The notes under the pieces are model-generated. The model ran no database searches. It saw nothing but the letters and a program-made list of their open reading frames with translations, and was not told the DNA's origin. From contig OX235265.1 of assembly GCA_944472135.2 (NCBI GenBank), positions 57,175,112 through 57,239,111 of the forward strand: 64,000 bases of DNA, in the 5' to 3' direction. Source of the DNA: Trichobilharzia regenti. Its lineage: Eukaryota; Platyhelminthes; Trematoda; Strigeidida; Schistosomatidae. The position numbers and the translations under genes are program-made. Position 1 is the first letter of the stretch; the number at the start of each line of letters is the position of its first letter. Positions 1 to 12,149 of the stretch are shown piece after piece.

Positions 1-1165
1 GATGTCACCCAGCGGTCTCCTCAGCGAGTGTCCGATCCATCTCCACTTTCTCCTGCATATATGTTGGTTGGCGATTGGTTCTTGTTTTGTTTGTTCCCAT
101 AGTTTCTTGTTGGTGATTCTTTCCGGCCGGCCATCTGATCTTCAGTATAGAGCCAGCGAAGACAGTTGTTGATAAAGGTCTGCAACAGGCTGCTGGAAAT
201 ATTCTTTGTGACCCACCGCCAAGTTTCTGATCCGTATAGAAGAACTGACTGACTTGACGTTTGTATTGAAAATCCGACTGAATTTTGTTGTTGATGCTGC
301 TGAGTGACGAAGATTTCCAGATTGGTTTCAGGTTGATGAATGTGTTTCTCGCCTTCCCGATTCTCGCTCGATTTGACATCCTCGTCCGTTCTGACTCCCT
401 GTAGTTGAGACAATGCTCCCTAGATCAGTGAGTGAATGAAGTAACCTCTTTCAAATCCCTCCCGTTGATGGTGATTGACGTTGGATGTTGTTGCTGTTGT
501 TGGTTGGTTATTTTCATAACCTCCGTCTTGTCTATTTTCACCTGGAGTCCTGTCTTCTCCGCTGCTTCTTCGACCAGTTTGTCGGTTTTCGCTTGTAAGT
601 CTTCGATTTTATGTGACATCAAACATAAATCATCCACGCGCGAAATCCAGGTCTTCTAGGTTCTTCACGTCGGTCGGTCCAGGATATTCCTGTCTTCTCG
701 TTTCCCACTGTCTGACGCATAATCCAGTCAATCCCCACAATTAGGAATATCATTGGTGATAGTAAGCCACCCTTGTCTGACTCCTGTGTTTACTCCAAAC
801 GCCTCGCTGAGTTTTCCGTTGTGGATCACTTGACATGTGCTGTTGTCGTACAGCTGTTGAATAAGGTTGATGAATATTTGGGGTACGCCATAGTACTCGA
901 GTAATTTCCAAATTACTTCACGATCAACGCTGTCGAAGGCCTTCTCAAAGTCTATAAAGTTGAGGTAGAGGTTTGATTGCCATTCCATGCTTTGTTCGAT
1001 GATGATGCGTAGAGTTGCAATTTGGTCAGTACATGATTTGCCTTTCCTGAATCCAGCTTGTTCTGGTCGGAGTTCTGTCTCCAGTGCGTCCTTTAATCTC
1101 TCCAGGATGATGCGACTCAGGATTTTACTTGGCGTCGATAGGAGCATGATTCCTCGCCAGTTCTT
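1..1165 (-). pseudogene. RTE reverse transcriptase and C-terminal region, frameshifted
   Basis: Continuation of the same LINE ORF in several frames. 728-1147 encodes RT palm blocks including ERLKDALETELRPEQAGFRKG, FIDFEKAFDSVDRE and GVRQG. A frame slip near 755 follows. The catalytic FADD block near 640-650 is interrupted: DLDF is followed by about four extra bases before DDLCLMSH. 425-637 carries the conserved segment after the catalytic motif, with a glutamine run. 5-413 holds the thumb and C-terminal block (SVLLYGSETWR, LQTFIN, ILKIRWP) split over two frames. The interrupted active-site motif means the RT is dead regardless of the other shifts. Confidence 0.85.
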
Positions 1166-2864
1166 GCAGAGTGAGGCGTAAGTCGCCCTTCTTTGGTAGT
1201 TTCACGAGGTAACCTTTCCTCCAGTCAGTAGGCACCTTTCCCTCCTTCCAGACCTTTTGCAATAATGGAGTCAGCATGTCTGCTGTAGTCTCTGGGTCCG
1301 CTTTCAGTGCTTCAGGGGGTATTCCATCTGGTCCGGCTGCTTTTCCAGCTTTCAGAAGTTTGATTGCATTCAAGACTTCAGCTCTCGTTGGAGGATTGGT
1401 GTCAACTTGCAGTTGTGTGTGCGCTGTTGTTGGTATTTCTGGACGGGTTGCAGGTGATGGTCGGTTCAAGAGTCCTTTGAAGTGATCCGCCCATTGTTTA
1501 ATCTGTTTTTCTTCCTTGGTAATTGGGTTCCCTTGGCTGTCTTTTATAGGTTTCGCTTGTGTTGGTCTCTTCCCGGATAGAGATTTGGTTATCTGATATA
1601 GTGTCCTCAGGTCCCTTTTGCCTGCTGCCTTCTCAGCTTCAGTGGCCAGGTTGTCGTAGAATCGTCTTTTGTCCTTCCTAGCACTCTTCTTCACTTCTTT
1701 GTCCAGTGCTTTGTAAGTTGAGCTCATCGTCTCCTTCTCCTGTCCGTCCTTGCATTGAATCATTTTCTCTTTCACCATTCTCCTCTCTTCTATTAATTTC
1801 CAAGTGTCCGTTGAGAGCCATTCCTTGTCTTGTCTCTTCTTTCTTCCTAGAACCGTTGAACACGTTTCGTTGAGAATCGCCTTCAGAGACTTCCAATGTT
1901 CTTCCACGCATGATTCTTCAGTGATGTCGCGTAGTGTTTCCTGCTTTGCTCTGACAGTTGCAGTGAAAGTGTCTTTTGTGGTTGTGTCCTTCAGTAATTG
2001 AGTGTTGAACTTGCATTGTGGCCTATCCCCAGCTATCCTCGAGGCTTTTAGTTTCACCTTGAAAGTCCCTTGTACTAGATAGTGGTCTGAACCCACATCT
2101 GCTCCTCTCCTTGACCTTGTGTCCAGTAGGCTCCGTCTCCACTTTCTTGAAATTGAGATGAAGTCTATTTGGTTCTTGGTGTTTCCATCTGGTGAAATCC
2201 ATGTCGTCTTGTGTATATCCTTGTGTTTGAACACACTACCACCAATCACCAAATCATTGAAGGCGCAGAAGTCTGAGAAGAGTTCACCATTGTCGTTCAT
2301 TTCGCCGAGGGCCTCACGACCCATGGTGAGTTCTCTTCCTGTGTTGTCTCGTCCCAGCTTCGCATTCATGTCGCCCATCAGGATTTTGATATCGCCATTT
2401 GGGACGTTGTCCATTATTGCTTGTAGTTGTCTGTAGAACGCCTCCTTCTTCTCTTGTTCTGAGACGTTTGTAGGCGCATAGCATTGAATGACTGTAACTT
2501 TCCTTCCTTTTGAGTTGAACCTGGCTGTCATTATCCTGGAGGAGATTGGTTCCCACTGCATGAGAGCTTTGGTTGCTGTTGGTGACATCATGATGGCCAC
2601 TCCCTCGGTGTGCTCATGGTTGTCCTCTGGGTGGCCGGAAAAGATTACTGTCTCTCCAGTAGGTAGTTGGCACCTTCCAGTTCCGTTCCATCTGCTCTCG
2701 CAGATTCCCAACACTTCTATTCTGTACCTTCTCATTTCAGCGGCTATCTGGGCAGCCTTTCCAGTTTCGTACATTGTACGAACATTCCAGGTACCCATCC
2801 TTACTTTTGCTTTCATCGAAAGAAGGCACATCGGCTGACTGGCTTCCCGAAGGCTAGCTTTCAC
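1125..2864 (-). pseudogene. RTE endonuclease plus start of reverse transcriptase (ORF broken downstream)
   Basis: A 579-codon open frame forming the front of the LINE polyprotein. It would nick chromosomal DNA and prime reverse transcription in the nucleus. All expected endonuclease/exonuclease/phosphatase-fold residues are visible: TWNVR (N27), ICESRW (E56), CYAPT (Y129), GDMNAKLG (D165, N167), QIDFI (D234) and SDH (D260, H261). A basic linker of about 200 residues follows, then the first RT block from about residue 490 with AGPDGIP. The frame leaves the RT near position 1165, where the next expected block (CKNWRG) continues one base out of phase. The methionine at 2864 is upstream of the conserved start; a second ATG about 16 codons on, before KAKVRMGTW, may be the true start. 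The nuclease half looks intact, so decay is recent or limited to the RT. Confidence 0.85.
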
Positions 2865-3539
2865 CAGCCTGCGTCATTTCACTTCCCCGATTCCAGCGAA
2901 AAGTAAGGCTATTGCTTATGTTTTTAGAATTTTTAATATATTTATTCGTTGAAGTTTCTGTAGCGATTTGGTTGTTTTACAGGGGTGGAGTTGCTAGCAC
3001 CACGCCCCAACCCTCCCTCTTTACCCGGGCTTGGGACCGGCGAGAAAACTAGTAAGCTAGTAGCTAGCAAGCTACCACAGATATGGGGGATATTATTCAC
3101 TAGTCAAATCGGAGAATAATAAGTAATTTTAAAATGTGTTTCAACTTACATTATAACATTCTAACAAGTTACTCATTTTTACTGTATAAAACATCTTATT
3201 TCCTATCTGACTGTATTTGATTGATAACACTAACATTGTGGTGAGAGCTGGCTGCTAGCCAAAATTGGTGAACAGTAATTTACGTCAGTATTTATGTCCA
3301 CAATATTGGTCGTGAGAAAAGTGAGAACAAAGACTTTGCTTAGGCGGATACAGTTAGCATATAGATGATCTGACATTCAAGAAACAGCCACAAAGAGATG
3401 CAAGGTGAACTTTCAGTGAGAAACAACCAATCAGAAGACTGTGTTTTACTGCTAACAATAATCTATAATATGTACATGAAAATCTACAAATATGTGTTGA
3501 TTTCCTTAATAAACAATTTGTTGCCTGGCCCTTGTCTTC

Positions 3540-3765
3540 TGTAGTTACAATATTATTTCTGAATGTACTTTATCCTGTATTGATTTTATTCAAATGTCTA
3601 ATCAGTTTTACTCATATTTTTAGATGAAGCAGAAACTTGTGTGAGTAACTTGATATGATTATGAGCAATAATTTGTGCTCGAAACGTCATCAGTTAATAC
3701 GGCTGTATAACACTGTGTGATCTATAAAAATAAAATGTTATTTATAATGGAGGAAATCTTTTAGT
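3540..3765 (+). repeat. PLE family 1 terminal repeat (solo pLTR-like fragment)
   Basis: Matches by eye the arms that flank the PLE at 10809-12060. It includes a hairpin with 5-bp stem GAGCA/TGCTC followed by GAAACGTCATCAG, then a TGTATAACACTGTG block. Related copies are at 11955-12115, 16645-16745, 17498-17660 and 39713-39865. No coding sequence accompanies it, so it is best read as a solo or 5'-truncated remnant. Confidence 0.6.
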
Positions 3766-6044
3766 TTAAGTTCAGTCGGTAAATGATTTTTAGTTCTTTC
3801 ATTCAAGGAAATTATTTAAGTTTTTCTTTTGAGCTAGGAAGGAAAGTTGATTGAAGTAGGTATCCGACTGTGAACCTTCTTTCGGTTAATCGACTCATGA
3901 GGAAGTAGTGATTGCACTGGCTGTTTGCTAGTTTTTTCTTGATGAGTCACTGAAATACAGCTAATTATTATTCCCAGATTAGTCCTACAAAGTATCAGTT
4001 CTGCAGTGAACATTTCAATGTTAAATCTTCCCTTTTTAGTACTGAGTAGACGTAGATTTGTCTCTCTGTGGTAGGTTAGTTTCCTCGCGGTTTTAGATAT
4101 ACCTTCACGATATGTTCACTTATTGTCCCCGATCCTGTAATCTTATTTAACGAACTCATAAGTTTTGATGAGTTGATCACGGATTAATATTAGTTTCAGA
4201 ATTATTGAAAACTGATAACAATCCATGGTCAACTCGTCAAAACAAATCTAATCTTAACAAACCGCCTATTTAGAACTCAGAAGTATCAATGAGGTATCAA
4301 GTTAATCCTCCTGTAAATCAATAATGTATGAGAACTCATAGGTGTTTTGTTGATTTTTTAAAAGGAAGGACTATGGCTTGATCGTCAAAATAAGCTAGAA
4401 AAATTCGATTTTGCATCTTACTGAACTGATGTTTTATGAGTGGTATGTCATGTTTATATCAAAGTCACATTGCCCCACTCAATTATTTTCGGTGATTATC
4501 CCCATACTACTTAAATTATTACTGAGTAAGAGATGTTTGTTAGGTTAATCGTCAGATGCTGATCTACGTAGTTATGAGGTTTTAATTTCTAATAGATGTT
4601 TATCAACCGAACTCAAAGTAGGCATACCAAATCAAGTTATGTGGCTCTCAGATTCACTGTTTTTAAGACAGAACCTAATCTCGCTTACAGCGATCGCGCA
4701 CTCTGAAAAAAATATTTCGTTTGCCACCTTTTTAATGGTTTTTTGTATTATTTTGTTCAGAAAAGAAATAGTATTACTGGCGAAGACTGACTTAATCACG
4801 GTACGAAATAGTTAAGATTATGCAAAGAGGTCTTGATTTTATCGTGATTGTCACTACCTCATGTTCAGCATATAACCTCTTGTCAGTATCTCGAAAATGC
4901 CTTTTATTGCTAACATTTATTTTCAGCAGTACACAACCCCTTTTTAAAACTAAGTGTATTGATAAATGTAAGCATAGAAGGTCAATAGCTACCTCACAGT
5001 GGATACACTGCTTCATGTCAGTGATCAGGGGTTATGCTGAATAAGTTAGTGAACCCTGGCTTTTTGATCATCCCTACCGAGTACCATGACAATAAGAAAG
5101 TATGGACGCTTCAACAGTGTCTGAGGATTGACATAATGTTATCTGGTGATGATTCCTAAACAGAATGAAGTATGCATCCTGCATTCCACCGTTAGCCGAC
5201 ATCCACCGGATAACATCACCATCAATTTAAATTGTTAAGTCTAGGGTGAGGTAGAGAATTATTTATGATTCCACTAAATAAATCTGAGCATTTACACTTC
5301 TGTTTGAATCTCCGACAAAAATAAAGAGAGCTTTGTTCACTACATAACTATTTAAAAGACGGGTGGGGATAAAAGCTATCGCGAGGCATTTTTGTGTATA
5401 GCATAAAAGATGCTACAACGGATATTGCACCTGCGTGAAAAAGTTGATATGATGCCTGTCAAATGGCCAAACGTAACATATGATATGATTACAACATTCT
5501 TCTAGGCACGTGACACAAAATCAACTAATTGAGGAAATTCAGTTTGTAAATGACTATATCCCTTCCACCCGTACAAGTATACGGAGACGAAAGTGCTGCA
5601 TTTTTGATATGCGATAACATATATCCTCGCACCAAGAGACGGATACTCAAAAAGTAAGGATGATTTCAGTGAGTACTGGAGGTTTTACATAGTATGTGAT
5701 TACAGTTAGACGTAATATTATGCAACTTGGATAATTCTCGTTTATTAGAAAATTATAATTTAGACTATTGTATTTTAAACTGTTTCATAGGAATGGTTTG
5801 TTGAAGACTGATTACGCTTCAAAGTTAATTATGATCACAAAATGAAACCAACTGTAATAAGGTAAAAAACTTCAGGACGATGCACAGTATTTTTCTCCTG
5901 ATTCAGTCCGTATCAGCCTCGCAAATGAGCAGCTGTATGATTAATCAGACACACATGGCCAGGCATATTTGAAAGTTGCCCTGTTTGACTTCTAACTTGA
6001 AATGACAATACTAATTTAGCTGAATATTTAACAAATGTGAAAGG
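3766..6044. other. AT-rich intergenic stretch
   Basis: No coding segment or RNA gene could be supported. Around 5155-5215 a short stretch resembles the 3' tail of the hammerhead SINE (GCATCCTG, ATTCCACCGTTAGCC, CATCCACC) on the plus strand, too decayed to show a ribozyme fold. Confidence 0.5.
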
Positions 6045-7690
6045 TCTCTTCAGCACTGGGCTGAACACTTCAAAAGACTTCTAAATCGTCCGCCGCCTAC
6101 AACACGTCCAGCAATACCAACAACGGAAGCAGAACTACCAGTGAACACTGACCCCCCGACGAAATCAGAAATCCTGAATGCAATCAAGATGCTTAAAGCT
6201 GGGAAAACACCGGGACCAGATGGAATCCCAGCAGAAGCTTTGAAAATAGACCCAGAGACAACAGCGGACTTGATGACACCACTGCTGGAGAAGGTGTGGA
6301 AAGAGGGCAAAGTACCCGAGGATTGGAAGAACGGATACTTATTCAAACTTCCAAAGAAAGGAGACTTAAGTCAATGTAAAAACTGGCGTGGAATTATGCT
6401 TCTGTCCATTCCGAGCAAGATACTAAGTCGCATCATCCTGGAGAGAATCAAACAAGCCCTAGATGAAAAACTTCGTCCGGAACAGGCTGGATTCAGGAGA
6501 AACAAATCATGTATTGATCAAATCGCCACTCTACGGATCATCATTGAACAAAGCTTGGAATGGCAGTCACCTCTCTATCTCAACTTCATCGACTTTGAAA
6601 AGGCCTTCGACAGCGTCGACTGAGGTAATTTGGCAACTACTTCGCTACTACGGGGTCCCATCGACAATTATACATCCCATCCAACAGTTATATGACAGTG
6701 CTGCATTCCAAGTTATCCACAAGGGGAAACTTACGGAATCCTTCGAAGTGAGAATGGGAGTAAGACAAGGCTGTCTATTATCGCCAATGATTTTCCTGAT
6801 TGCAGTAGATTGGATAATGCGAAGAACAATGGGCTGGGCAACGAGGAAACAAGCATAAAATGGACTCATACAAAAAACTTAGAGGACCTGGACTTCGCCG
6901 ATGATATATGTCTGATTTCCCACAAACTGGAAGATATGCAAGTGAAAAGTAACAAGTTGGCAGAAGAAGCATCAAAGATAGGACTTCACGTGAACATAGA
7001 TAAAACAGAGATGATGAAGATTCCTAGCCAACATCAACAGCAACAACAACAACAGACAACAATCAGCATAAATGGGAAGAACCTGAAAGAAACAACCTCC
7101 TTCACCTACCTGGGAAGCATCGTCTCAACTACAGGCGGAACTGACGAGGACATCAAAGCCAGAATCGGAAAAGCAAGACAAGCTTTCTTTACTCTCAAAT
7201 CTGTGTGGAGGTCAACATCACTCAGCATCAAAAATAAGATCCGGATTTTCAACTCCAATGTGAAGTCAGTGCTACTATACGGATCAGAGACTTGGCGAGT
7301 CATAAAGAGCATCTCAAACAAACTTCAAACCTTCATTAACAGCTGTCTCCGCTCAATACTCAAGATCAGATGACCAGCCAGAAAAGATCAGCAACAGGGA
7401 TCTCTGGGAGCGAACCAATCAGGAACCGATTGTGAAACAAGTAGGCAGGAAGAAATGGAGGTGGGCTGGCCATACGCTGAGGAAACCATCAAGTGACATC
7501 ACTAGACAAGCCATCGCTCGAGTGGAACCCGAAAGGGAGGCGGCGAGTTGGTCGTCCAAGGGTGACTTGGAGGAGGTCATGCGAGGAGGAGATGAAAGCA
7601 TGTGGACAGACCTGGAGCAGGGTGAAAAAGTTGTCAGAAAACCGAAGGCAATGGAGGTGCGCAGCTGAAGCCCTATGTTCCTCTAGGAAC
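6045..7690 (+). pseudogene. RTE reverse transcriptase and C-terminal domain
   Basis: RT blocks read in order: TPGPDGIPAEALK, KLPKKGDL, CKNWRGIMLLSIPSK, LRPEQAGFRRNKSC, FIDFEKAFDSVD (6141-6623). Two bases are missing at about 6619, shifting to the frame with EVIWQLLRYYGVP and GVRQGCLLSPM. A further shift near 6820 leads to the frame holding the catalytic FADD at 6894-6905, then a glutamine run (about 7035-7055), SVLLYGSETWR and ILKIR. There TGA replaces the tryptophan codon of the usual ILKIRWP (7371-7373). The last block (KKWRWAGHTLR, GRPRVTWRRS) is at 7432-7690. The active-site aspartates remain, so this copy kept most of its sense before three breaks. Confidence 0.88.
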
Positions 7691-7710
7691 TAAAGGATAC
7701 AATAATGATA
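6045..7710 (+). mobile_element. RTE-clade retrotransposon, 5'-truncated
   Basis: A plus-strand LINE copy lacking the endonuclease. It begins just before the RT (HWAEHFKRLLNRP) and ends with the family 3' tail (CCCTATGTTCC, GGAACTAAAGGA) followed by a short AAT/GATAAT-rich run. Loss of the 5' part is the usual result of incomplete target-primed reverse transcription. The 3' tail is shared with the SINEs called family A. Confidence 0.9.
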
Positions 7711-10700
7711 ATAAATAATCTTCAGGGTGAAATCTCCTTTTACTGTTAATCACTAAAGTAGCGCCATCATCCATGTGAATGTGTAGCAAAATATTTCTTA
7801 AATGATTTACTCTTAAATATTGTTTTAATATTTTCACGGAGAAATATGCACACGTTAAAATAAACACTTGTAAAAATATTTTAAAGCTTTGACTGGCTGT
7901 ATCATTCATTGTCTTTTCACTAAACAGTATTAACTGATGTGCCATTGTTAGTATATTAATAGAATTCTGTAGGCATTTGAAATATCGACTCTGTAAGAGA
8001 AGCAAATATTTTAGAAATATATTTATCGATAATAATTCTCTTATGCAAAGGACATTAACTGATAATGATAAAAGTAATAGTCATAGTTACAATGACAGCA
8101 ATTTCATCTTTTCTCCAACCTTGTTGTTTTTCTTCCATTTTTAATTGACAGAATCATGCGCAGTTCTTATTCATCATCCTTGAACTGTTAAAGTACAAAG
8201 TTGGTGAATTCCTTGTTCAGCAAGCATTAGTTCTATTTAGGCTGCACAAATAGTTGCGTAAAACACGCTTCTTTTTCACGATATCGTAAACAAAACGAAA
8301 GAAAGACAGGAACGCAGTGGCACAAAGAGATGCAAAGATAGAGAGAGAGACGGAATAAGTAAGAAGGCAGATAAGTGTATTATGCCGCTGAAAAATGGAA
8401 AAAGAAATAGCTTGCAGAATTTTTTTAGTAACCAGTATATTTTATACATAAGGCTCAGTGACCCTTGTTTTTTGGAATTAAGATAACAGCTACAGCGCCC
8501 ATTTAAGTTAGAGTATTAAATTAGAGAAAAATGTTATTGTTTTAGATTACTATCAGGCGTAGTAATCTGTTCTTGCTGACTTATATTAATTTACACATAA
8601 AACAAATTTAAGTCAGTCATATTGTGATTACTTATAATTTACTTTATCATTTTGCCCGTTCTAAAACTAATTCTTTAGCTAGAAGAAATAATTCGTAATT
8701 ATTAATTAGGTCATACAGGATAGCATTTGGTTGGCAGACTCCTGTTTGTGTGATGGGTAATGACTGAATTTGAAATTAAGGTGTTGGTAGAGATAGGGTT
8801 TAAACTAGCATATTTCGATTCCCACTCCTGTACTCTGCCAACAGATCTACGAGATACACGTGCTGTCTAGGTCTGCTCACTTAAGGATATTCCACATGAT
8901 AAACGGATAGTTATTTATCATTCATCCAAGTAGCTGATTTGCATTACTCTTGATGGCTGTAGTGAAGTAATAACTGAGTCTCATGGCCCAGCGGATCAAG
9001 TACCAGAAATTTTAATTTACAGATTTAGTATAAAAGAAGACGGGCTCAGCTTTCGATGAACAAGGTCAGTAACTTAACTGAAGGTAAATGAATGGACGTA
9101 AACTATCCGAAGTTAAAGTAGTGAAGGCTTTTCCGACGTTTTAATGCTCTGTATTACTTTAATGAAAAGAAGTCAATAAGCTGAATAGCGGAAAATTTAA
9201 AATTGTAATGTCAGAAGCTGTGAAAGACAGAATGAAAGAGAATATTGGTACTCAGTCAGAAATGCTCGTGAGCTCTAGAAGAACATAAGGGACCAATATG
9301 TGTAAACAATTCAGATGTATTTTAAACTCAGTATTAGACGAGTGGGGTTTAGGGTTTTAAGTGACGCTTTTAAGTGACTGTTATCATTCATCATCAGTGT
9401 ATCTGCCACACTTGAGAAGCTGATATTTCCTTCCTAGATTATAATTTACTTCACTTATTTTTGAAATGAGAGACTTCGTCATTCAGCTCTCTTGGTCACA
9501 GCTGACTTCTAGGAGAACCTAATTCATTATTGGATGACAGCCAGTGAAATTTCCTTCATCAGTAATTGCCGTAACCTTTCTATCAAATATAAAGGTAAAA
9601 TACACTGGTGTGAGATTTTTGCAGCCAGTTGACTAGAAATACTGAACTTGTCTTATGCCTTGCTTTAAATCTCTTCACTTGTCATCAACAATTAAAAGGG
9701 AGTAAAAAAGAACTACAACTAAGTGACTGATGCATTAAATTAATGTAGCGGACTGAGATGGCTGAAAATTGGGAATGCATGGAGTTAAACTAAAAGGTGG
9801 TATTTTCCCAGCACTTCATTTATTCCCTTAACTTTGAAGGCGGTAATAGTGTAAATTGAAGATAAGAATAATCAGGGTTTCCCGTAGGGCTAATTTGCTC
9901 TCATTGTATTAAACAACATGTTCGTTGCTATAACCGGATGGTAGAAAATGCCTTCTCCATATCATCTTTGAAAACCTGCATTAATTGGAAGATATGTTTT
10001 AAGTTAACACACTGATAAAACGGCAAGAACTGACTACGCTAATCTCCCGGAGCTAGTTGAAAAGGATTTACAAATTAAAGAAAATAGTGTTTTCAATAGA
10101 GTGTTTGGTTCCTGTGTGATTGGCGAATCACATAAAACAGATACTTAAAAATCCTTCCCGATTATGAGCAAATTACTATGTGATGGAGATGACATCATTG
10201 TTATTTTCAGGGAGAATTACCAAACACTTCTACAGTGTTTCAACATCTGAATGTAAACCATTGTCGATCTGTAACCGCTTACCGGTTTGCCTCAACTCTA
10301 GTCTAATGTTGTTTTTTAGTATTCACTTTTATTTTCATGCAAATAAGTATAACTCGTTGATTGTATTATTTCTTAACTTATTTGTCTATTAAAAGTGATA
10401 TAACATAATTTCTTAAGTCCCATTGTATTCTGTTTCTAATCCTGTTGATTTTTAAAATGTTTCATAAACTTTTTCTTTCCTTAATTTGGATTTTTAAGAA
10501 TTCGATTGATCTCAAGAGCAGTTCTATCGATTTATCGACTCTAGTAAAGGGAACTACTGTCTAATTTCCGCTTAGCTAGGCGCGAAGTTGAACTGGGTTT
10601 TCAGCTGCTTCCATCATATCACCACTTCTCTGTATCAAAATAAATGAAAGCTAAAGCTCACAGCACTACATAGTGTATTTTTTAAAATCAATTTTCATCA

Positions 10701-10808
10701 ACGTTTGTTCTTCAATGAATATTTATTTGTGGTACCATTGTTTCTTCTTTAGTCAAATTTTATTTGAATAAAACTTAGTTTCAGCTTACTTACATTATGG
10801 GTAAAATT
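7711..10808. other. AT-rich stretch without recognisable genes
   Basis: No convincing ORF, exon with splice sites, or repeat copy matching others in this window was found. A short purine-rich GA run lies near 8336-8353. Confidence 0.45.
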
Positions 10809-12060
10809 TATTTTGATAAAGTCTCACAGTGTTATACAGTAATATTTACTGATGACGTTTCGAGCACAATTTACTGCTCATAATCATATCAAGGTACTCA
10901 CACAACTTTCTAAATTCGTTTATATAATTCCATTATTTTCCATCGCTTGACTTGATTGATAGTAGTATTTTCCATATTTCCAGTATGAGTGATGAGTCAT
11001 TCCTATTGCGCGGATTTGGTGTAGACTTGATGAACAAGGGTTCAGTATTCAACCTCTCCCTCACCCCATTGTGTAGTTGTGTGTTAATGCATGCAGTGCA
11101 ATGTAGTGCTGAGCTTGTTTCTAAATTACTTATCTTTGCGAGGTCAATCATTCTTACCTTAGCTAAATTCTTATGTTCCGACAATCTGACTACCCCCGAC
11201 CTACTAGTTTGACCTATGTCATTGACCTCATAGTCATTGCAGAGTATTTTGTAAATTATATTATTTTGTCTAATTGGGTCAGCCTGCAGAGACTTTTCAC
11301 CTACAGAGCTTGTCTCTGAATGAGTTTGTAGGTTTAAATACCACTCTGATTCCTGCTTTATTAAGAATCCTACGTAGGGTCTCAGATATCCCCTCCTTAT
11401 TTGGTATAACAGTGGATGACTTATATTCTCTCTTATTTATGTTATTATTACTAGTTTCACAGTTATTTTGATTTTGATTTTGGCCTTTACTGATCTTCCT
11501 AATGAATTTTATAGGATAGTTATTTAACACCAGCGCCTCTTCTATCTGTTTTATTTCATCATATAGGTTTTTTCTTGTGCTACTGCTCGGTTTGTTAGAC
11601 ACTCACTTCACTAAGCTTGTCTTCTCAGACAGTTAACGGATGAGACGAATTAAAGTCTAAATATCTATTAGAATCCGTTGGTTTTCTATAAACACTAGTG
11701 TGTAGTTTGCTTTCTTCTATTCGTTTTATCTTACAATCTAACATAGCTAATTCTCCTTGTTCATTTTCCGATTCAAATGTGAATTTTATTCCCTCTACTA
11801 GTGAGTTTATACATGTCAAGAAGCTGAATCCTTGTTCATCAAGTCTACACCAAATCCGCGCAATAGGAATGACTCATCACTCATACTGGAAATATGGAAA
11901 ATACTACTACCAATCAAGTCAAGCGATGGAAAATAATGGAATTATATAAACGAATTTAGAAAGTTGTGTGAGTACCTTGATATGATTATGAGCAGTAAAT
12001 TGTGCTCGAAACGTCATCAGTAAATATTACTGTATAACACTGTGAGACTTTGTCAAAATA
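10809..12060 (-). mobile_element. Penelope-like element with 231-bp terminal inverted repeats
   Basis: A 5'-truncated PLE on the minus strand. Its left end (10809-11039) and right end (11830-12060) are inverted copies of each other, 231 bp each, differing at only a few positions by eye. The arms include the end of the endonuclease coding region, 3' UTR and terminal repeat, so the right arm is an inverted 3' end joined to the truncation point. Inverted and partial terminal repeats are typical of PLE insertion products (family knowledge). The near identity of the arms implies the event is young relative to the coding decay. Confidence 0.8.
10933..11830 (-). pseudogene. PLE reverse transcriptase end plus GIY-YIG endonuclease
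   Basis: The minus strand encodes the end of the RT region (GIKFTFESENEQGELAMLDCKIKR, HTSVYRKPTDSNRYLDF; 11625-11819). A linker follows (EALVLNNYPIKFIRK, GISETLRRILNKAGI; 11297-11602). The endonuclease comes last, reading YKILCND, DIGQTSR and RLSEHKN at about 11140-11260, with a C-terminal tail through 10933. This is the PLE order. The catalytic RT motif is absent because the copy is truncated at about 11830. At least two frame changes separate the pieces, so no full product is expected. Confidence 0.8.
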
Positions 12061-12135
12061 TGTTTTACCAATAGTGGAATTATACTCTACCACGGTGCGC
12101 AAGTGTTATTTTTATATCAATGATTCAGCTTACTA
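12061..12135 (+). repeat. Continuation of PLE family 1 terminal repeat
   Basis: A short stretch after the inverted arm, including GGAATTATACTCTACCA and a GTGCGCAAGTG block. It also follows the same repeat at 39800-39860 and 17620-17655, so it belongs to the family 1 terminal repeat. Confidence 0.5.
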
Positions 12136-12149
12136 TTTTTAAATACTTT

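Larger units (their letters stand above)
1..3075 (-). mobile_element. RTE-clade (SR2-like) non-LTR retrotransposon, cut by window edge
   Basis: A LINE on the minus strand, with its 5' UTR at about 2865-3075 and coding region running left off the window, so the 3' tail is not seen. Order is 5' UTR, apurinic-type endonuclease, reverse transcriptase, C-terminal region. This single-ORF order and the residue patterns are those of the RTE clade, to which schistosome SR2 belongs (family knowledge). The 5' UTR contains a stretch at about 2950-3055 that is also found in the SINEs called family A here. At least four frame breaks, near 1165, 755, 650 and 250, make this copy incapable of producing a full protein. 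Other copies in this window lie at 6045-7710, 14290-14925, 18070-19375, 40490-41260, 49615-50200 and 56140-57010. Confidence 0.9.

Noticed and set aside
1276..2906. Plus-strand open frames opposite the RTE at 1-2900
   Set aside because: Shadows of the minus-strand LINE ORF.
3640..3720. GAGCA hairpin followed by GAAACGTC in the PLE family 1 terminal repeat as a hammerhead
   Set aside because: Stem II and GAAAC look right, but the seven bases before the stem do not match CUGANGA on either strand and stem I cannot be formed with them. Kept only as a repeat.
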